Assembly: GCA_030867875.1 (NCBI GenBank)
Contig: JAOWCC010000577.1
Span: 86,843,740 to 86,907,739, forward strand
DNA: 64,000 nt
From: Actinernus sp. WN-2022
Lineage: Eukaryota; Cnidaria; Anthozoa; Actiniaria; Actinernidae
Direction of reading: 5' to 3'
Numbering within the stretch: position 1 is the stretch's first letter; each line of letters opens with the position of its first letter. The notes under the pieces are model-generated. The model made no database searches and was not told where the DNA came from. It was given only the letters and a program-made list of their open reading frames with translations. Shown in pieces: positions 11,610 through 22,734 of the stretch. The position numbers and the translations under genes were made by a program.

Positions 11610-13560
11610 GATAAAAAACAGATGTTGACAAAAAACTAGAAAGCATGACGGAACGAAGGAACACAATTTTACAAAAAATAAGTAGCCATAGCACAGATTG
11701 CCCCCTCTAAAAGCAAGATTGATATGTTAAATATTAAGAAAATTTTCATTACTACAAACTTTCAGAATAAGGCTTTTATTTCACTAAAGCATTTTTAATA
11801 TTTCTGTAAATTATACATTATAACAAGTGAATAAAAATTATGTATCAAAATTATACCAGCCTCCTTTTTCTGTGAATGTTCGCCTTCCATTTCTAATCTT
11901 GTCCTTAATCACTCGTATACCCACAAATACACCGAAAAGTCATAGGCATGAATGGTTTTCTATAATTTATAATCAATCTATCTCTAGTTATGTTTAATTT
12001 CCATTCCTTCCATGTTGTTCTCCATAAAATATATCCAACCTTACTTTCCTGGAAAAACTTATTTTCAGTGACAACTAAGCTCCATCTACTTGCAGATTTA
12101 TCCCAATTTTTAAGAGAACACTGTAGATTGTGATAGTATTATCATGGCCATTGTAACTTAGTTCTGTTTTTTCTCTCTCTCACAAATGGTTGTATATGAC
12201 ATCATCATCAAATCTTCGTCAAGCCTAGAGATGTCAAAATTGTCTAATTAATGATAATTTTTAAACAACAATAACACTACACCAGTAATAAAACTATCCA
12301 CATATCATATACATGTATAATACTATTACATACATAATAACTATGCTTTTTAACAACTTCACTGATACTAAATAAGCAAAAAATAAGTAAGAATTTGGTG
12401 GTGCTTGCTTGTACAAGTACATTAACACTAGAAATTGGTGATGCTTGCTTGTCCAAGTACATTAACACATCACTCCACATATCATATATACACTTATAAT
12501 TACATACATGTATAATACCTTCACTCATATAATATAAACTTAGACTAAGTTAACACCTTCACTCATAATAATCCTTCTAATATTCGTATAAAAACTATAC
12601 TTTTTAAGTAATGGTCCAGATAAGAACTGTAGTGTCTACGGCAAGCAATGTTAAAATGTGTTAATTTTCTATTATTCTTTCTCGTAATTTCATTGGTTGA
12701 TACTTATAAATTCAATAGAAACCCATCGAAATAATGCATTTTCATTCGATATTTTTTTGTGGTTTGAAGTTATTTTTGATCAAACTAACTTGGTTTAATT
12801 TCGAAGAATATCGTATGTGGGGAAAGTTCTTAAATTTGCGATTGAAAAATCCTTTGTTTTCTCTATATCCGATTGGCTGGATGGTGGCTTCTCTGCGTTT
12901 TCACAGAAAAAAGAGCCAGTAGCATAAAAAATACTTTATTTTCGAGATGTAGTTTGGACTGTAGATACCTCCTAAAGCACTTAAGGCATATTCAAGAAAA
13001 ATCGTATGTGGGGGAGGCTCATTGCCGCAGAACAATGGATTCCACTACAGTTCTTATCTGGACCATTACTTAACAATTTCACTGATACTAAATAAGTTAA
13101 AAAATAAGTAAGAATTTGGTGGTGCTTGCTTGTACAAGTACATTAACACACACATATCATATACATGTATAATACCATTACATTCATAATAACTATACTT
13201 TTTAACAACTTCACTGATACTATAATAAGTTAAAAAATAAGAAAGAATTTGGTGGTGCTTGCTTGTACAAGTACATTAACACTAGAAATTGGTGATGCTT
13301 GCTTGTCCAAGTACATTAACACATCACTCCACATATCATATATACACTTATAAATACATACATGTACATGTATAATACCTTCACTCATATAATATAAACT
13401 TAGACTCAGTTAACACCTTCACTCATAATAATCCTTCTAATATTGATAAAAAAACTATACTTTTTAACAATTTCACTGATACTAAAATAAGTTTGAAAAT
13501 AAGTAAGAATTTGGTGGTGCTTGCTTGTACAAGTACATTAACACTGAAATTATTATCATC
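11610..13560 (+). repeat. Repeat block C, left copy, with terminal array
   Basis: From 'aaaacagatgttgacaaaaa' on, this block matches 40165-41233 in the same orientation. It opens with the last 30 or so codons of a coding frame (ending ...DCPL stop at about 11706), followed by an AATAAA-like signal near 11830. It then runs into arrays of 'ggtggtgcttgcttgtacaa' plus 'gtacattaacac' units (12400, 12440, 13120, 13255, 13300, 13520). A MITE (12607-13070) interrupts it. The array units read opposite to those at 10018-10260. Confidence 0.7.
12607..13070. mobile_element. MITE, 464 bp, TA target duplication
   Basis: Terminal inverted repeats AGTAATGGTCCAGATAAGAA (left) and its complement (right) extend to about 28 bp, through CTGTAGTG. 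The element splits an otherwise continuous repeat ('ctttttaacaatttc') and leaves TA on each side (12605-12606 and 13071-13072). The interior has no meaningful coding frame. The TA duplication fits Tc1/mariner-like families, but no autonomous relative is in view. Confidence 0.75.
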
Positions 13561-13588
13561 ACTGATGATGGGGTTCGGTACCACCTAA

Positions 13589-13674
13589 CCTGGAACGGTA
13601 CGGTTGGCTCGGTTACCCACCTACGAGGGGGGTTTGGCACAGCCTGCAACCAATCCCTACAGGAAGGAACCAGG
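13589..13674. other. GC-rich nested stem structure
   Basis: In strongly AT-rich surroundings this 86-nt block can fold into stacked stems: CCTGG with CCAGG, GGTTG with CAACC and GGCT with AGCC, around a GGTTACCC/GGGGGTTT core. It lies between repeat block C and the 3' side of the Penelope-like reverse transcriptase. A structured 3' UTR or transposon end is possible. I could not find a hammerhead core (CTGATGA with GAAA) in it. Confidence 0.45.
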
Positions 13675-14085
13675 TAACTCTAGAGTCCACACATGCCATA
13701 TTCAATTACTTATTTTATCAATAATACTAATACTAGAATACCACTAATACTTATATAATACTACATAGAGAAAACCTTATAATAATATCCACTAAACATA
13801 ACAGTCATACAATAACAATATCAACCACTAAAAAAATCTTAACAATCCTCCACTAACAATCTTATCACCCTAATATCTCTTACATGTACCTCAACTAATC
13901 AAATACGTGTACCTCAACTAATCAAACACATAGTCACCCATCATATTCAATAAGTACACAATACATATTTCAAATAAGAACATATTTTTATTAAAAATGA
14001 AGCTCTTCTTTTAATTTACAATATATACTGAGATAATATGTAATTATAAACTAACCAATAAGCTGTTTTAGTTACTAAATCACGA

Positions 14086-15911
14086 TCATGTATGCCAATT
14101 AACTAATCGACTATGTAACATAGCCTTTGTACTTATCCTTTCTCTTAACTTAGGCATTACGTATTTTACCAACATTATTCGCCTTAATTTCCCACCATAA
14201 CGAGCAGCCATGTTTACCATCCTTGTTAATTTCTTATCTAACAACTTATTACCAACATGAGGCACCCTACAAATTCCTAAACCAAAAACAGGTAACTTCT
14301 TTAGACAACCAAATAAATTGTCACCATACACATCGTAAGAAATACTGTTTTTCTTTAAGAAACTTAATTTATAACCCAATTTCCTCATTCTTATGTAATA
14401 ATATAATTTCATTGTATGATTGTAATCTTCAATTGTACTAGATATCCGTGCATACCTTATACTTTCATTACGAACCAATCCTCTAAAAACATTAAGAGGA
14501 TGATTAGAATTAAAATTTAAATAATTAAACCTATGGTGTAACTTAAAATAAGTCATTCTATGCACTCTTTTTAAACGCATAGATACATCGTCTAAAAATA
14601 ATTTCACATCTAAATAAATACAACTGAAATAATTTACATCAAACTTAACTATTAAATTTGTAGGGTAAAATAACATCAGTCTGTCTAATTCTCCCTTAAT
14701 CTTAACTATATCCCTAGTTCCGCATAGAAGAAACCCATCATCAGCATACCTACACATCATACATATAATATCACTGTTAGTTCCAGTAGTTAACTGATAG
14801 AGATACTCCGAATATAACAAAACTAAATCTGCTACCTCCTTTGAATAGTAACAACCCATTGGTACACCTTTACACTGCCTATAAATACATTCCCCTATGT
14901 AAAAATAGTTGTTACTATTACATAAACTATATAATTCTAGTAAAAAAGAAATATGACTCCTTTCATGACCTAGTAAATTATACAAACCCTCTAGTACACT
15001 CTTAACATCTACATCTAAAATATTGGTAAATAAATCCTTAAAATCATATGTAACTAATGAGTATTCCTTACTTTCATTTAACTCATAATCTCCAATTCTG
15101 TGTAAAAAATCTACAGTACTATTTAACACACCAACTTCCATTCCTAAATCTCTCATAAATGTTTTTAAACTTAGAACTAAGTAATACTAGCTAACTCTGT
15201 TTGCAAAAATTTAGATAACTCAACGGTACACCATCCATAACCAGTTATAATAGGTCTACCAGTTAAATTCTTCTCGTTTTGTGGCATAGGCTTCTCTTTC
15301 AACTTATGTACTTTTGGCATTAAATTCATACTTGACAACACATAACCGGCCTTGGGTGTTGATAATAATACCTTACGTAAATCAACATCATGAACCTTAT
15401 ATTTATCTAAAATAGCAATTAATGCTAATTTGTAATCACTTATTATTTCTGTTACAATATCCAATGCTCTGAGACATCCAACATACTCATAAAATCAGTA
15501 TCTACTTGTCGCTTATGACTCTTGTCTATACCACTCCAAAGTATTCACTGTCCATCCTGAACCCTTGTCAGCCTCCCTTACCACTAACCCTTTCAAATTA
15601 CTCAACTGTTTAATTGCCTTGTTCACAATATTTATCCTATCCTCAGGATCATAAACCTCACGTTTAGCACATATATTATGGTTCTTATCTAAAGCGTCTA
15701 AAACCTTAAATACAAAACCCTTATCCATAGATGGTATATCAGGATGCCGTAACAATCGCATTACATCTTTACGCTTATCACCCTTAACGACTGTATCTAA
15801 TTTTATCTTAGTTTTCCTCCTACGTCGTCTTAACTTAGCATAAATATTGAGTCTCCTAGTCCTATCAGTATAATTCCTACCTAATGACACCTTAAGAAAT
15901 TCCAATAACAT
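14086..15911 (-). pseudogene. Penelope-like reverse transcriptase, frameshifted
   Basis: Three adjacent minus-strand frames (15911-15513, 15464-15177, 15156-14086) together make one reverse transcriptase. The first ends in VVREADKGSGW, like the ADKG block that opens PLE reverse transcriptases. The second has LMPKVHKLKEKP and GRPIITGYG. The third has YDFKDLFTNI (motif A), GVPMGCYYSKEVADL (motif B), RYADDGFL (motif C) and a SNHPLNVFRGLVRNESIRYA block typical of PLEs. The third frame ends soon after with no GIY-YIG endonuclease visible downstream to 13560. Breaks between the frames show decay. PLE assignment is likely; the subfamily is open. Confidence 0.75.
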
Positions 15912-16199
15912 ATCCTCACTTATTAATTTTAAATACTCATTCGTATTCCCAACTACCGATATAACACTAGGAACATAGCCAGGATTCTAATTTAGTACCT
16001 CTGACTCTACCTTACAGAACTCCTTATTAGTAAAATTATGGAAACAGTCTTCCTTAGGTTTCTTCTCTTTGTCAATCTCTTGCTGTAATCGACACCCCCT
16101 ATCTCTCCAATCCTGTTAAAATAATCGTTAGTTCGTAACTGCTCTCTTTCTTGTAATAAATCCCTGTAGACTCTTATTGTGTCCTTTAACTCACTTAGG

Positions 16200-16665
16200 T
16201 CAATGCTTCAGTCTTCCCCTTACTCTCTTTCTCCGTCTCTTATTTTGCACATCTTCACTTACTCTTTCAAAATGACTGTTACGTCTTTTCATAATGTCAC
16301 ATATTTCATCCTCCAATTGCTTTCTCTTCATCTCCAAATTTACAATCTCATCGTTCTTCTTCATATCATCTCTATAGATCTGACCCCCAACTTTAGGCTC
16401 CCGTTCTTGCACTTCTACTTCTTGATCATACCCCTCCTCTACATGTAAAATGCTCTTTTAACTCCTTGTTTTGTTCAGACTGCTCCTCGTTGAATATAAA
16501 TGAATTGCTTTCTTCTAACTGTAACTCATAGAGAGACACGCAAACATCACTAACTTCCAGCATCTTTTTGTCAATAACTCCTAACTCTGTTTTCAACACA
16601 TTTCCTCCTCTATGCCATCTTTTAAGTTTTCCTCTCCAGTTACATATCGCTTTATATACATTCAT
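16200..16665 (-). pseudogene. Coiled-coil N-terminal frames upstream of the PLE RT
   Basis: Two overlapping or adjacent minus-strand frames (16665-16426 and 16412-16200) lie upstream of the reverse transcriptase. The first starts MNVYKAICNWRGKLKRW. The second is rich in K, E and R and probably coiled coil (ENLEMKRKQLEDE-like heptads), ending in a basic stretch KRRRKRVRGR. They may be the start of the same polyprotein or a separate ORF1. I recognise no domain. Between 15912 and 16199 no long frame is open. Confidence 0.4.
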
Positions 16666-17132
16666 TATGTCCTTATTTAAACCGTTACCTTTTCGACTTT
16701 ATAGAAGTTATGATCAGTTTTTTTAATCTATAAAATAACGTTGTTTTAAATTGAAACACTACGTCAATTTTAAACCATAACACTACGTCAATTTTTTAAA
16801 CCGTAAAAACAACGCTAAGTTCTCATTCGAAAAATAACATATATATTGCTCGCTCTATCTAATCGTGATCACTTGCCAGTTATAACGGTTAATTTCATAG
16901 TCGCCACTTTTAGCTTTGATAGACAACAACAACAGACATCTGCTTACGGTAAGAAAACAATTCTAAACTCAAACTATCTCATAACAAAATGATCTAATTA
17001 TTACTTCCTATTAAGACAAATAACTAACTATACGTAATACTTGTAGACCTTTACTGTGCTACTATACTACACTATTTTATATCGAAGTTCAACCACAACT
17101 GCTCAAGTTCAACTTCGACTTCGAGCAACAAT
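16666..17132 (-). promoter_or_regulatory. Presumed 5' leader of the Penelope-like element
   Basis: This AT-rich region lies just upstream of the minus-strand frames and ends at the ISL2EU-like insertion point. A tandem pair of 'acactacgtcaatttt' units lies at about 16757-16800. A direct CAACAACAACAG run is near 16926. Its role as leader or promoter is inferred from position only. Confidence 0.3.
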
Positions 17133-17210
17133 TCGCTTTGATCACACGGCGGCCATCTTGTTTTGACGTCATGCAATTTTTGCTTCAAAGCGAGGCTACG
17201 CGTGTGAATG
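17133..17210 (+). repeat. Left terminal inverted repeat of ISL2EU-like element
   Basis: It shares with the complement of 39093-39165 the blocks TCGCTTTGATCACA, GCCATCTTG, TTTGACGTCA and CGAGGCTACGCGTG, with a variable middle. The CCATCTTG and TGACGTCA words resemble YY1 and CRE sites, so the repeat may double as promoter of the transposase, whose ATG is at 17225. Confidence 0.7.
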
Positions 17211-17224
17211 TTTTCAAGTCAGTC

Positions 17225-18938
17225 ATGCCGAACAAGGATCATTGCTGTGTGCCTTTGTGCCAAAATAATAGATCTAAGAGCAACACAGACGTGACTTTTC
17301 ATCAATTTCCCAAAGACAAAGACTTACGAAATCAATGGATTTGTAAGATTCGACGGGATGTTGGAAAATCATTCAAGGTAAGCGACCGCAATTGACCTTC
17401 ATGGTCGGCGCTTCGACATGTTTACTGATCGTTCCCATATTTTCCCAGATAAACAACAGCACAAGAGTATGCTCTCAGCATTTCAAGCTGTCTGATTTAA
17501 AGAGAACTTTGACTGGGAAGCGTGTTCTCGAGAAAAGCGCCGTTCCTAGCGTTTTCCAGTGGACAGCTCCGTCCAGTATCCATACCCCCGAAGTAAAAGA
17601 AAATCCCCTAAAAAACGCGAGTCTATTCCGAAGCACAGGGTGAGACTTGACAGACCGGATGTTGAACCAGCAACGTCTACAGGTAATTATTTCATGCCTT
17701 ACTGCTCATTATTTGCGATCTAAAAGTGCCTAAAACACGAAAAAAAAAAAAGATATAATTTTCATTTTTACCTGTTCTTCAGTATCAGCATCAAATCAGC
17801 TAGAAGTGCCGCAAGGTGACTGTATTCCAATGGAGACTCAACCGGAAGTGACAGATCAAAACAAAGTCTATACCCCTACCTTAAACTGCCACGACTACAC
17901 TTACTCTGGTACTGAGGTCTCCACAGAGGAAATGCTCCAGGCAGCACAAAAAAGAATCGAGCAACTGGAAGCAATGCAGAACAAAACAATTCTGTATGTG
18001 CAGTTACAACAGAAACCTGACAGCAGCATACGGTTCTACACAGGGTTTACTTCCTTCAGTGTTCTTGTGGCTACCTTCATTGCTCTCCGTCCCACTGCAG
18101 AGAACATGTATTCATGGTCACAAATGCAGCGGCTTAGGAATAAAGGAACAACAGAAGTTGAGGGGTTACGAAAAACCTTAAGATCATGTAAACTCAGTTT
18201 GTTTGATCAGTTTTATTTGTTTCTTGAAAAGCTACGTGTAGGCACCTTAAATCAGGTATTAGCAGACAAATTCAAAGTATCTCTAGCAACTGTCAGCAGA
18301 GTTTTTATTTCTTGGACAAATTTTCTTTACTTTGTCTAGGGAGCATTTGCATTTGGCCATCTCTGGCTAAGGTTCAGAAGCACATGCCTGATTGTTTCAA
18401 GGAGTTATACCCTAAGTGTAGAGGAATCATTGATGCATCAGAAATAAAGGTGCAGGCACCCTCCAGCATGGTTCTAAACAGTGAGATGTACTCATCCTAC
18501 AAGAGTCACACAACTTATAAGGGTAATGTTGTAATTTCACCGTCAGGTGAAATTATTCATGTCAGTTCACTATTCGAGGGGTCTATATCCGCAGACAAAG
18601 AGCTTGTGAAGCAGTCTGGGCTTCTGCCATTACTCGAGCCTGGTGACCAAATTATGGCCGACAAAGGTTTTGTCATTCAGGATCTTTTGACTCCCCTACA
18701 ATGTGAGGTAACTATGCCTTCATTTCTGGCCAGTAAAGGACAATTTTCCAATTAACAAGATCTTAAAGAAAGTAAAAAAATACACAACTTACGTGTTCAT
18801 GTAGAAAGGGCCATTAGAAGAGTAAAGGAGTTTCATTATTTTGACCGGGTAATTCCACTCACTGTAGCAGGAAGTATCAATCAGATATGGACTGTAGCTT
18901 GCCTCATAACTAATTTTCAGGGACCTTTGTTTCATTAG
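17225..18938 (+). pseudogene. THAP-DDE (ISL2EU/Harbinger-like) transposase, decayed
   Basis: Three exons can be read: 17225-17377 (donor gtaagc), 17449-17682 (acceptor tttcccag, donor gtaatt) and 17783-18938. Exons 1-2 encode a THAP zinc finger (CCVPLCQNN, FHQFPKD, VCSQHF, AVPSVF). Exon 3 has a predicted coiled coil, a Tnp_4-type helix-turn-helix (LRVGTLNQVLADKFKVSLAT) and the DDE core: GIIDASEIK, IMADKGF and VHVERAIRRVK. Three lesions are visible: a one-base frameshift near 17600, another near 18335 and an in-frame TAA at 18753-18755. Beyond that stop the frame stays open to TAG at 18936. It would cut and join transposon ends in the nucleus but is not functional as read. Confidence 0.75.
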
Positions 18939-19403
18939 ATATGATTGGAAATGTATTTCATGTGTAAGGAATGTTTATACTTTGAAACATTTACTGCAAG
19001 CTCTGCTTTCAGAATTTTTCTCATAAGGGCTGTACAGTGAGCCCTAAGTTAACCGTATCCCATTAGCCAAGTAGTAAGTAAATACTTTCAAAAACATTAC
19101 TGGGCCAAATGCAATTAGATACAATGAGTTAAAATCAATTACATACTGAGACATCCATATTGTTTTAGTACATCTTTAATCGTCCAAAAATACTAACACT
19201 ACTATTTGCCGTGCACATACAAGTAGTCAATAAAATTATCAAAGAAAAACGGCATAAGATTTTAATACATAACTGTATTGCAGAAGAAATATTGTAGTTA
19301 GAATCTGTATTCAACCCTAATAGGAATTAAGTTGTGATTATGAAGTGCAAAAAGAATCCGTGAGAGGGAAAGTCGCTGCTTTGAACGGATGATACTCGGA
19401 AAA
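18939..19403. other. Spacer between convergent genes, no gene seen
   Basis: This is the tail-to-tail spacer between the transposase (plus) and the tyrosine recombinase (minus). It is AT-rich, with possible polyadenylation-like AATAAA words, and no reading frame of note. Confidence 0.5.
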
Positions 19404-20717
19404 TTAATCTGAATCTGACTCGTCTAGTGGTCTGATTCTTTTCCATTTTCTTTTCGTTTCAATGACGGAGCTCTCACTTTGACTGGCAATCATAGTAGGC
19501 GAAGAATTTACAGTGTTTACTGAAATGTTAAAATGACCTCCAGTTATATTTGCTCCCTCAAAGAATTTCAACATAGTTGGCATTGCAGTGTTTGGTGAGC
19601 TCGCGCCATGACTGAAAGTGCGTTTTTGCAGTGTTTTTGATTCGGTGCAACTCAGAATTTGTGACATGTTACGTTGTTGCTCTAGGTTAACAGTACTGTA
19701 GTTATTAAGGCTTTGTAAGTTTTTATGGCCACTTAACTGCATAATATGCGTTGGAGGGATGTCATTATCGTTGAGTTTTTGCATCATGCGTTTGCGAGCA
19801 CTGTGATTTGTAAGCCGCTCGTTGGAAAGATCAGCTTTCGCCGCCATTGTCTTCATAAGAGAATTCAGTTTATTGACTCCCATCGGGGCAGACTTGAACC
19901 AGTTCTTGTTTGACATTTCCTGTTGGGAATTCCTCGTGTGATTAATCCCCAGATAAAACGGTGAATCGGCATCGAGCATATTTTCTGGTCGCTTTTGACG
20001 ATAGATTTTGTATACAGCCACTGGATCACGCTCTGTTTCCGTCGAGAACATTTTCGGAGTCACTTTACGGACATTAGATGTGTCTGCCCCTGTCCTTGTT
20101 TTGGTTTGCCTTTCATTATATTCTAGGTATTCTTCTCCTTTTGAATCCTGGCAAAGTTTTACATCTCCCCAGCACATTTCTCTGTGTTCTTGACAACCAC
20201 GTAATCCGAAATGGACGGTATTGTTTAGCCACAGTGTGTTCAACATTGACTCAGCTGATGAAACACCCAGGACATTTTTGTCGTAGAGAATATCAAGTTC
20301 ACTGTCAGTTAATGGTACTGCGGCTTTATCTTTGTTCCCTTTGCCTGATTTTTTCAATTCTTTTTGCTTTGACTGCAAAGATTTTCGAGTGAGCTCAAAT
20401 TCTCTATCTGTGATAATACTCGCAGGATAATTATTTCGCTTTAGGTGTCTCTCGAAGCTCGCTATCAAACTTCTCAGGCTTGTTGGTTCGTATTCTGCTC
20501 CATCTTTACGCCTGACGGAACGAATAAACTCTGCTAGGTATCTATTCAGCTCTTGCGGGGTTATTTCGTGGAGTTCTCGTTCTTCGTTTTGAGATGTCAA
20601 AAACTGTTTAAGTAATCTTACGTCTCGCTCCGTTTTTTCCTTCGTGTTTCTGTTTTCAAGACTATACACGTAATCCTCCACGGAAATATCGAAGTTGGCG
20701 AATCGATTCTCTTCCAT
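19404..20717 (-). CDS. Crypton/KIAA1958-type tyrosine recombinase
   Basis: This intact single-exon frame encodes 437 residues. The N-terminal half (about 15-125) is a helical core-binding domain with DVRLLKQFLTSQ and LNRYLAEFIRSVRRKDG. The C-terminal half carries the full catalytic set: Arg173 in FGLRGCQEH, a Lys near 205-207 in RQTKTRT, His305-x-x-Arg308 in NHSARK, His331 in LSGHKNLQ and Tyr340 in LNNYS. These are the R-K-HxxR-H-Y residues of tyrosine recombinases, and the domain resembles the Crypton-derived DUF3504 family. The tail is Ser-rich and ends basic then acidic (KRKWKRIRPLDESDSD). It sits between transposase and YqaJ gene, so it is probably cargo of, or a partner in, the ISL2EU-like element. 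Intactness next to a dead transposase is notable. Confidence 0.8.
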   Translation of the reverse strand: MEENRFANFDISVEDYVYSLENRNTKEKTERDVRLLKQFLTSQNEERELHEITPQELNRYLAEFIRSVRRKDGAEYEPTSLRSLIASFERHLKRNNYPASIITDREFELTRKSLQSKQKELKKSGKGNKDKAAVPLTDSELDILYDKNVLGVSSAESMLNTLWLNNTVHFGLRGCQEHREMCWGDVKLCQDSKGEEYLEYNERQTKTRTGADTSNVRKVTPKMFSTETERDPVAVYKIYRQKRPENMLDADSPFYLGINHTRNSQQEMSNKNWFKSAPMGVNKLNSLMKTMAAKADLSNERLTNHSARKRMMQKLNDNDIPPTHIMQLSGHKNLQSLNNYSTVNLEQQRNMSQILSCTESKTLQKRTFSHGASSPNTAMPTMLKFFEGANITGGHFNISVNTVNSSPTMIASQSESSVIETKRKWKRIRPLDESDSD

Positions 20718-21633
20718 TTTTCTTTAGTCAAACAAACAACAACTTCCCTCCAAACAAATCTCGTTGAACGAATGAATGAATGAAGCGAGGCGCCGCCGCT
20801 GAGACACAGCACAGTTAGCGGGAAACCCCCCGGCAGTGAAGAAATATCGTTCGCGAATTCTGATTGGACGAACGATTTTTGTCACACGTGAAAAATGTCG
20901 TTCGGGGCCTCTGACTGGCTAGAACCCATTTCCGTACTAACATTTACAGCATGGCTTTTCAGTGAGTATGTCTCAGTATGTATATAATAAATATACTTTT
21001 TGCCAGCATTGCTGCACTGAAAATCTTATATGTTTAATTAACAATAAAATGTGTACTGCCTATAAAACTGGTTCCTTAGTAAATATTATATTTATTGAGG
21101 AAAGATAACGATGGGCCATTACATAAGTGAAGGTGGGGAAGTTTTGCTGTGTGCAGGAATAATTTTACCGACCAATCAGTGTTGCAGATTTTTTTAGTGG
21201 CTTCTACATGTAGCTTATTATTATCTTTTGGGCACTCTAAGCGTACTTTCATTTTTCTTCAAAATATTTTTCCTGGCCAAATTATTTTGCTTTTGCCCCC
21301 CTCCCCCTCTTCCAGCACTCTTCTAATAATCTGTCCCTAGCTTTTTAATCTTCTGTTTCGACTAACAGACAATCGAAAACATTATGGACAGCAACTTGTC
21401 AGTTGTTCTACCCTGGTCCCAGATATTTTCTCAGTGACTGAGAGAAAAGCCACGAAGTGGCAATCAGCAAGCGAGGAGACACAAGAGAAAACCTACATTG
21501 TATGGAAGCAAACAATGTGAATCTCACTATCATGTGGCCCGCTGATCGTGCAGCTCTTCACTCTCTTTTTTTCTGAGAAACCTCTGGAACCAGGGTACAG
21601 TTTTACATACCTGCTATTACTTCAATATGCAGG
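20718..21633. other. Spacer with one MITE
   Basis: This lies between the start of the tyrosine recombinase and the 3' end of the YqaJ gene. Apart from the MITE at 21409-21598 I see no gene; small frames are not convincing. The part next to 20718 is the presumed recombinase promoter, without a clear motif. Confidence 0.45.
21409..21598. mobile_element. Short MITE, ~190 bp
   Basis: Terminal inverted repeats TACCCTGGTCCCAGATATTT (left) and TACCCTGGTTCCAGAGGTTT (complement of right), followed on both sides by CTCAG, bracket a GC-richer interior. It is non-coding. Confidence 0.6.
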
Positions 21634-22722
21634 TCACACTATTGAAGAGGACAGATGAAAGTTAAAATAAAACAAATTAAGCTTATCAAGCATATCAGAA
21701 AAAAAATCTCCATCAAAGTAGATTCTCTCTGAGTGAAATTGCTGGCGACAATAAACATAAAAATCACCCCATGCACTACCTGTCAGACCTAAACAACCCA
21801 TGACTTGGTAGTAATATGCATGAGTTTTCCTAAGTGAGTAGCTGGCAGTTCTTTCATTCAGTTTCAAATATTGTAGATTGCACAATCCATCTGCCATTGA
21901 GCACTTTATCTCTAGAAGACCCCATGGGGGATCCTCCGAATCATCATAAACCCTCCTGTCGGGACTGCAGCCCAGGTGTGGGAGGGAGGGGTTGATCACA
22001 AAGCCTACTGCAAAAACATCTCTTCCAAACTGCTGGGAATAATGCTCAGCAGCTTCATCCTCATGCTCAATGCCATACTTCATGGCTACTGTTTGGATCA
22101 GTTTTCCCTTCAGTAGCCTGGCTGAGAGCATTTCATGATCTTTTCTTCTGCTGCAAATGTTCTTAAAGTTTGAGGCAGTCAGCCGTTGTTTCCTTAGCCT
22201 GTGCCAGTCCTTATTAGCCGACTGTTTCCTAGTTTGGGCTTCATATTGCTTTAACTGCTCGGTAGTAACATACATGGAGTCGTAGTGGAGTTGTTCTTTT
22301 TCTGACAACACAGTAGGGCAGTAGCTCAGAACTGGTAGTTCAAACTCAGGCACAGATATATCACGGCTAGGCTGGACAGTCTTTATGTGTAGAAGGGGCT
22401 GTTGGTAGGATAGCACTGATCCTTTTGGAACAATTCCAAACTTACTTTCCACCAATGGCACATCTTCATCATCATCTGGCCATATTCTAAGAAAACCAGG
22501 CTTTGTATTAAGTGCCTGAAATGTTGGAGTCAAGACCTTTGGTAGGTCAAGGGAACAGAGAGGTTGCTCAAAGGGTTTATAAACTGTGCAGGTAACCCCA
22601 GAAACTTTGCGCTTCTTCTTAGCTGGCGTTTTCGGCTTTGCTGGATTGTACAGCTTCTGTACTGTGACCTCCATCACTGACCTGGGCTTTACACCATCCA
22701 CCCGGTTTGGAATATGCCAAGT
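21634..22722 (-). CDS. YqaJ-type nuclease, last exon
   Basis: Read from a splice acceptor (ttcacag) at 22725-22723, the exon starts TWHIPNRVDG and runs about 360 codons to the stop at 21634. The YqaJ/lambda-exonuclease core lies in the last third: WHRLRKQRLTASNFKNI, EHEDEAAEHY, a GCSPD catalytic Asp, and the paired Glu/Lys in LLEIKCS, then YYYQVMGCLG. These match the metal-binding D, E and K of this nuclease family, which resects DNA 5' to 3'. The upstream exons are at 38495-39069, now 15.7 kb away because a Polinton sits 12 nt upstream of the acceptor. Sequence upstream of 22723 that stays open in this frame is intron and Polinton terminus, not real protein. Confidence 0.75.
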   Translation of the reverse strand, partial: TWHIPNRVDGVKPRSVMEVTVQKLYNPAKPKTPAKKKRKVSGVTCTVYKPFEQPLCSLDLPKVLTPTFQALNTKPGFLRIWPDDDEDVPLVESKFGIVPKGSVLSYQQPLLHIKTVQPSRDISVPEFELPVLSYCPTVLSEKEQLHYDSMYVTTEQLKQYEAQTRKQSANKDWHRLRKQRLTASNFKNICSRRKDHEMLSARLLKGKLIQTVAMKYGIEHEDEAAEHYSQQFGRDVFAVGFVINPSLPHLGCSPDRRVYDDSEDPPWGLLEIKCSMADGLCNLQYLKLNERTASYSLRKTHAYYYQVMGCLGLTGSAWGDFYVYCRQQFHSERIYFDGDFFSDMLDKLNLFYFNFHLSSSIV

Positions 22723-22734
22723 CTGTGAACCATA

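Noticed and set aside
10018..13560. CRISPR-like array from repeated GTACATTAACAC units
   Set aside because: Repeat spacing is irregular, spacers are themselves repeated, and the context is a eukaryotic transposon.
13555..13600. Hammerhead ribozyme core (CTGATGA present at 13562)
   Set aside because: No matching GAAA and third-stem arrangement was found nearby on either strand.
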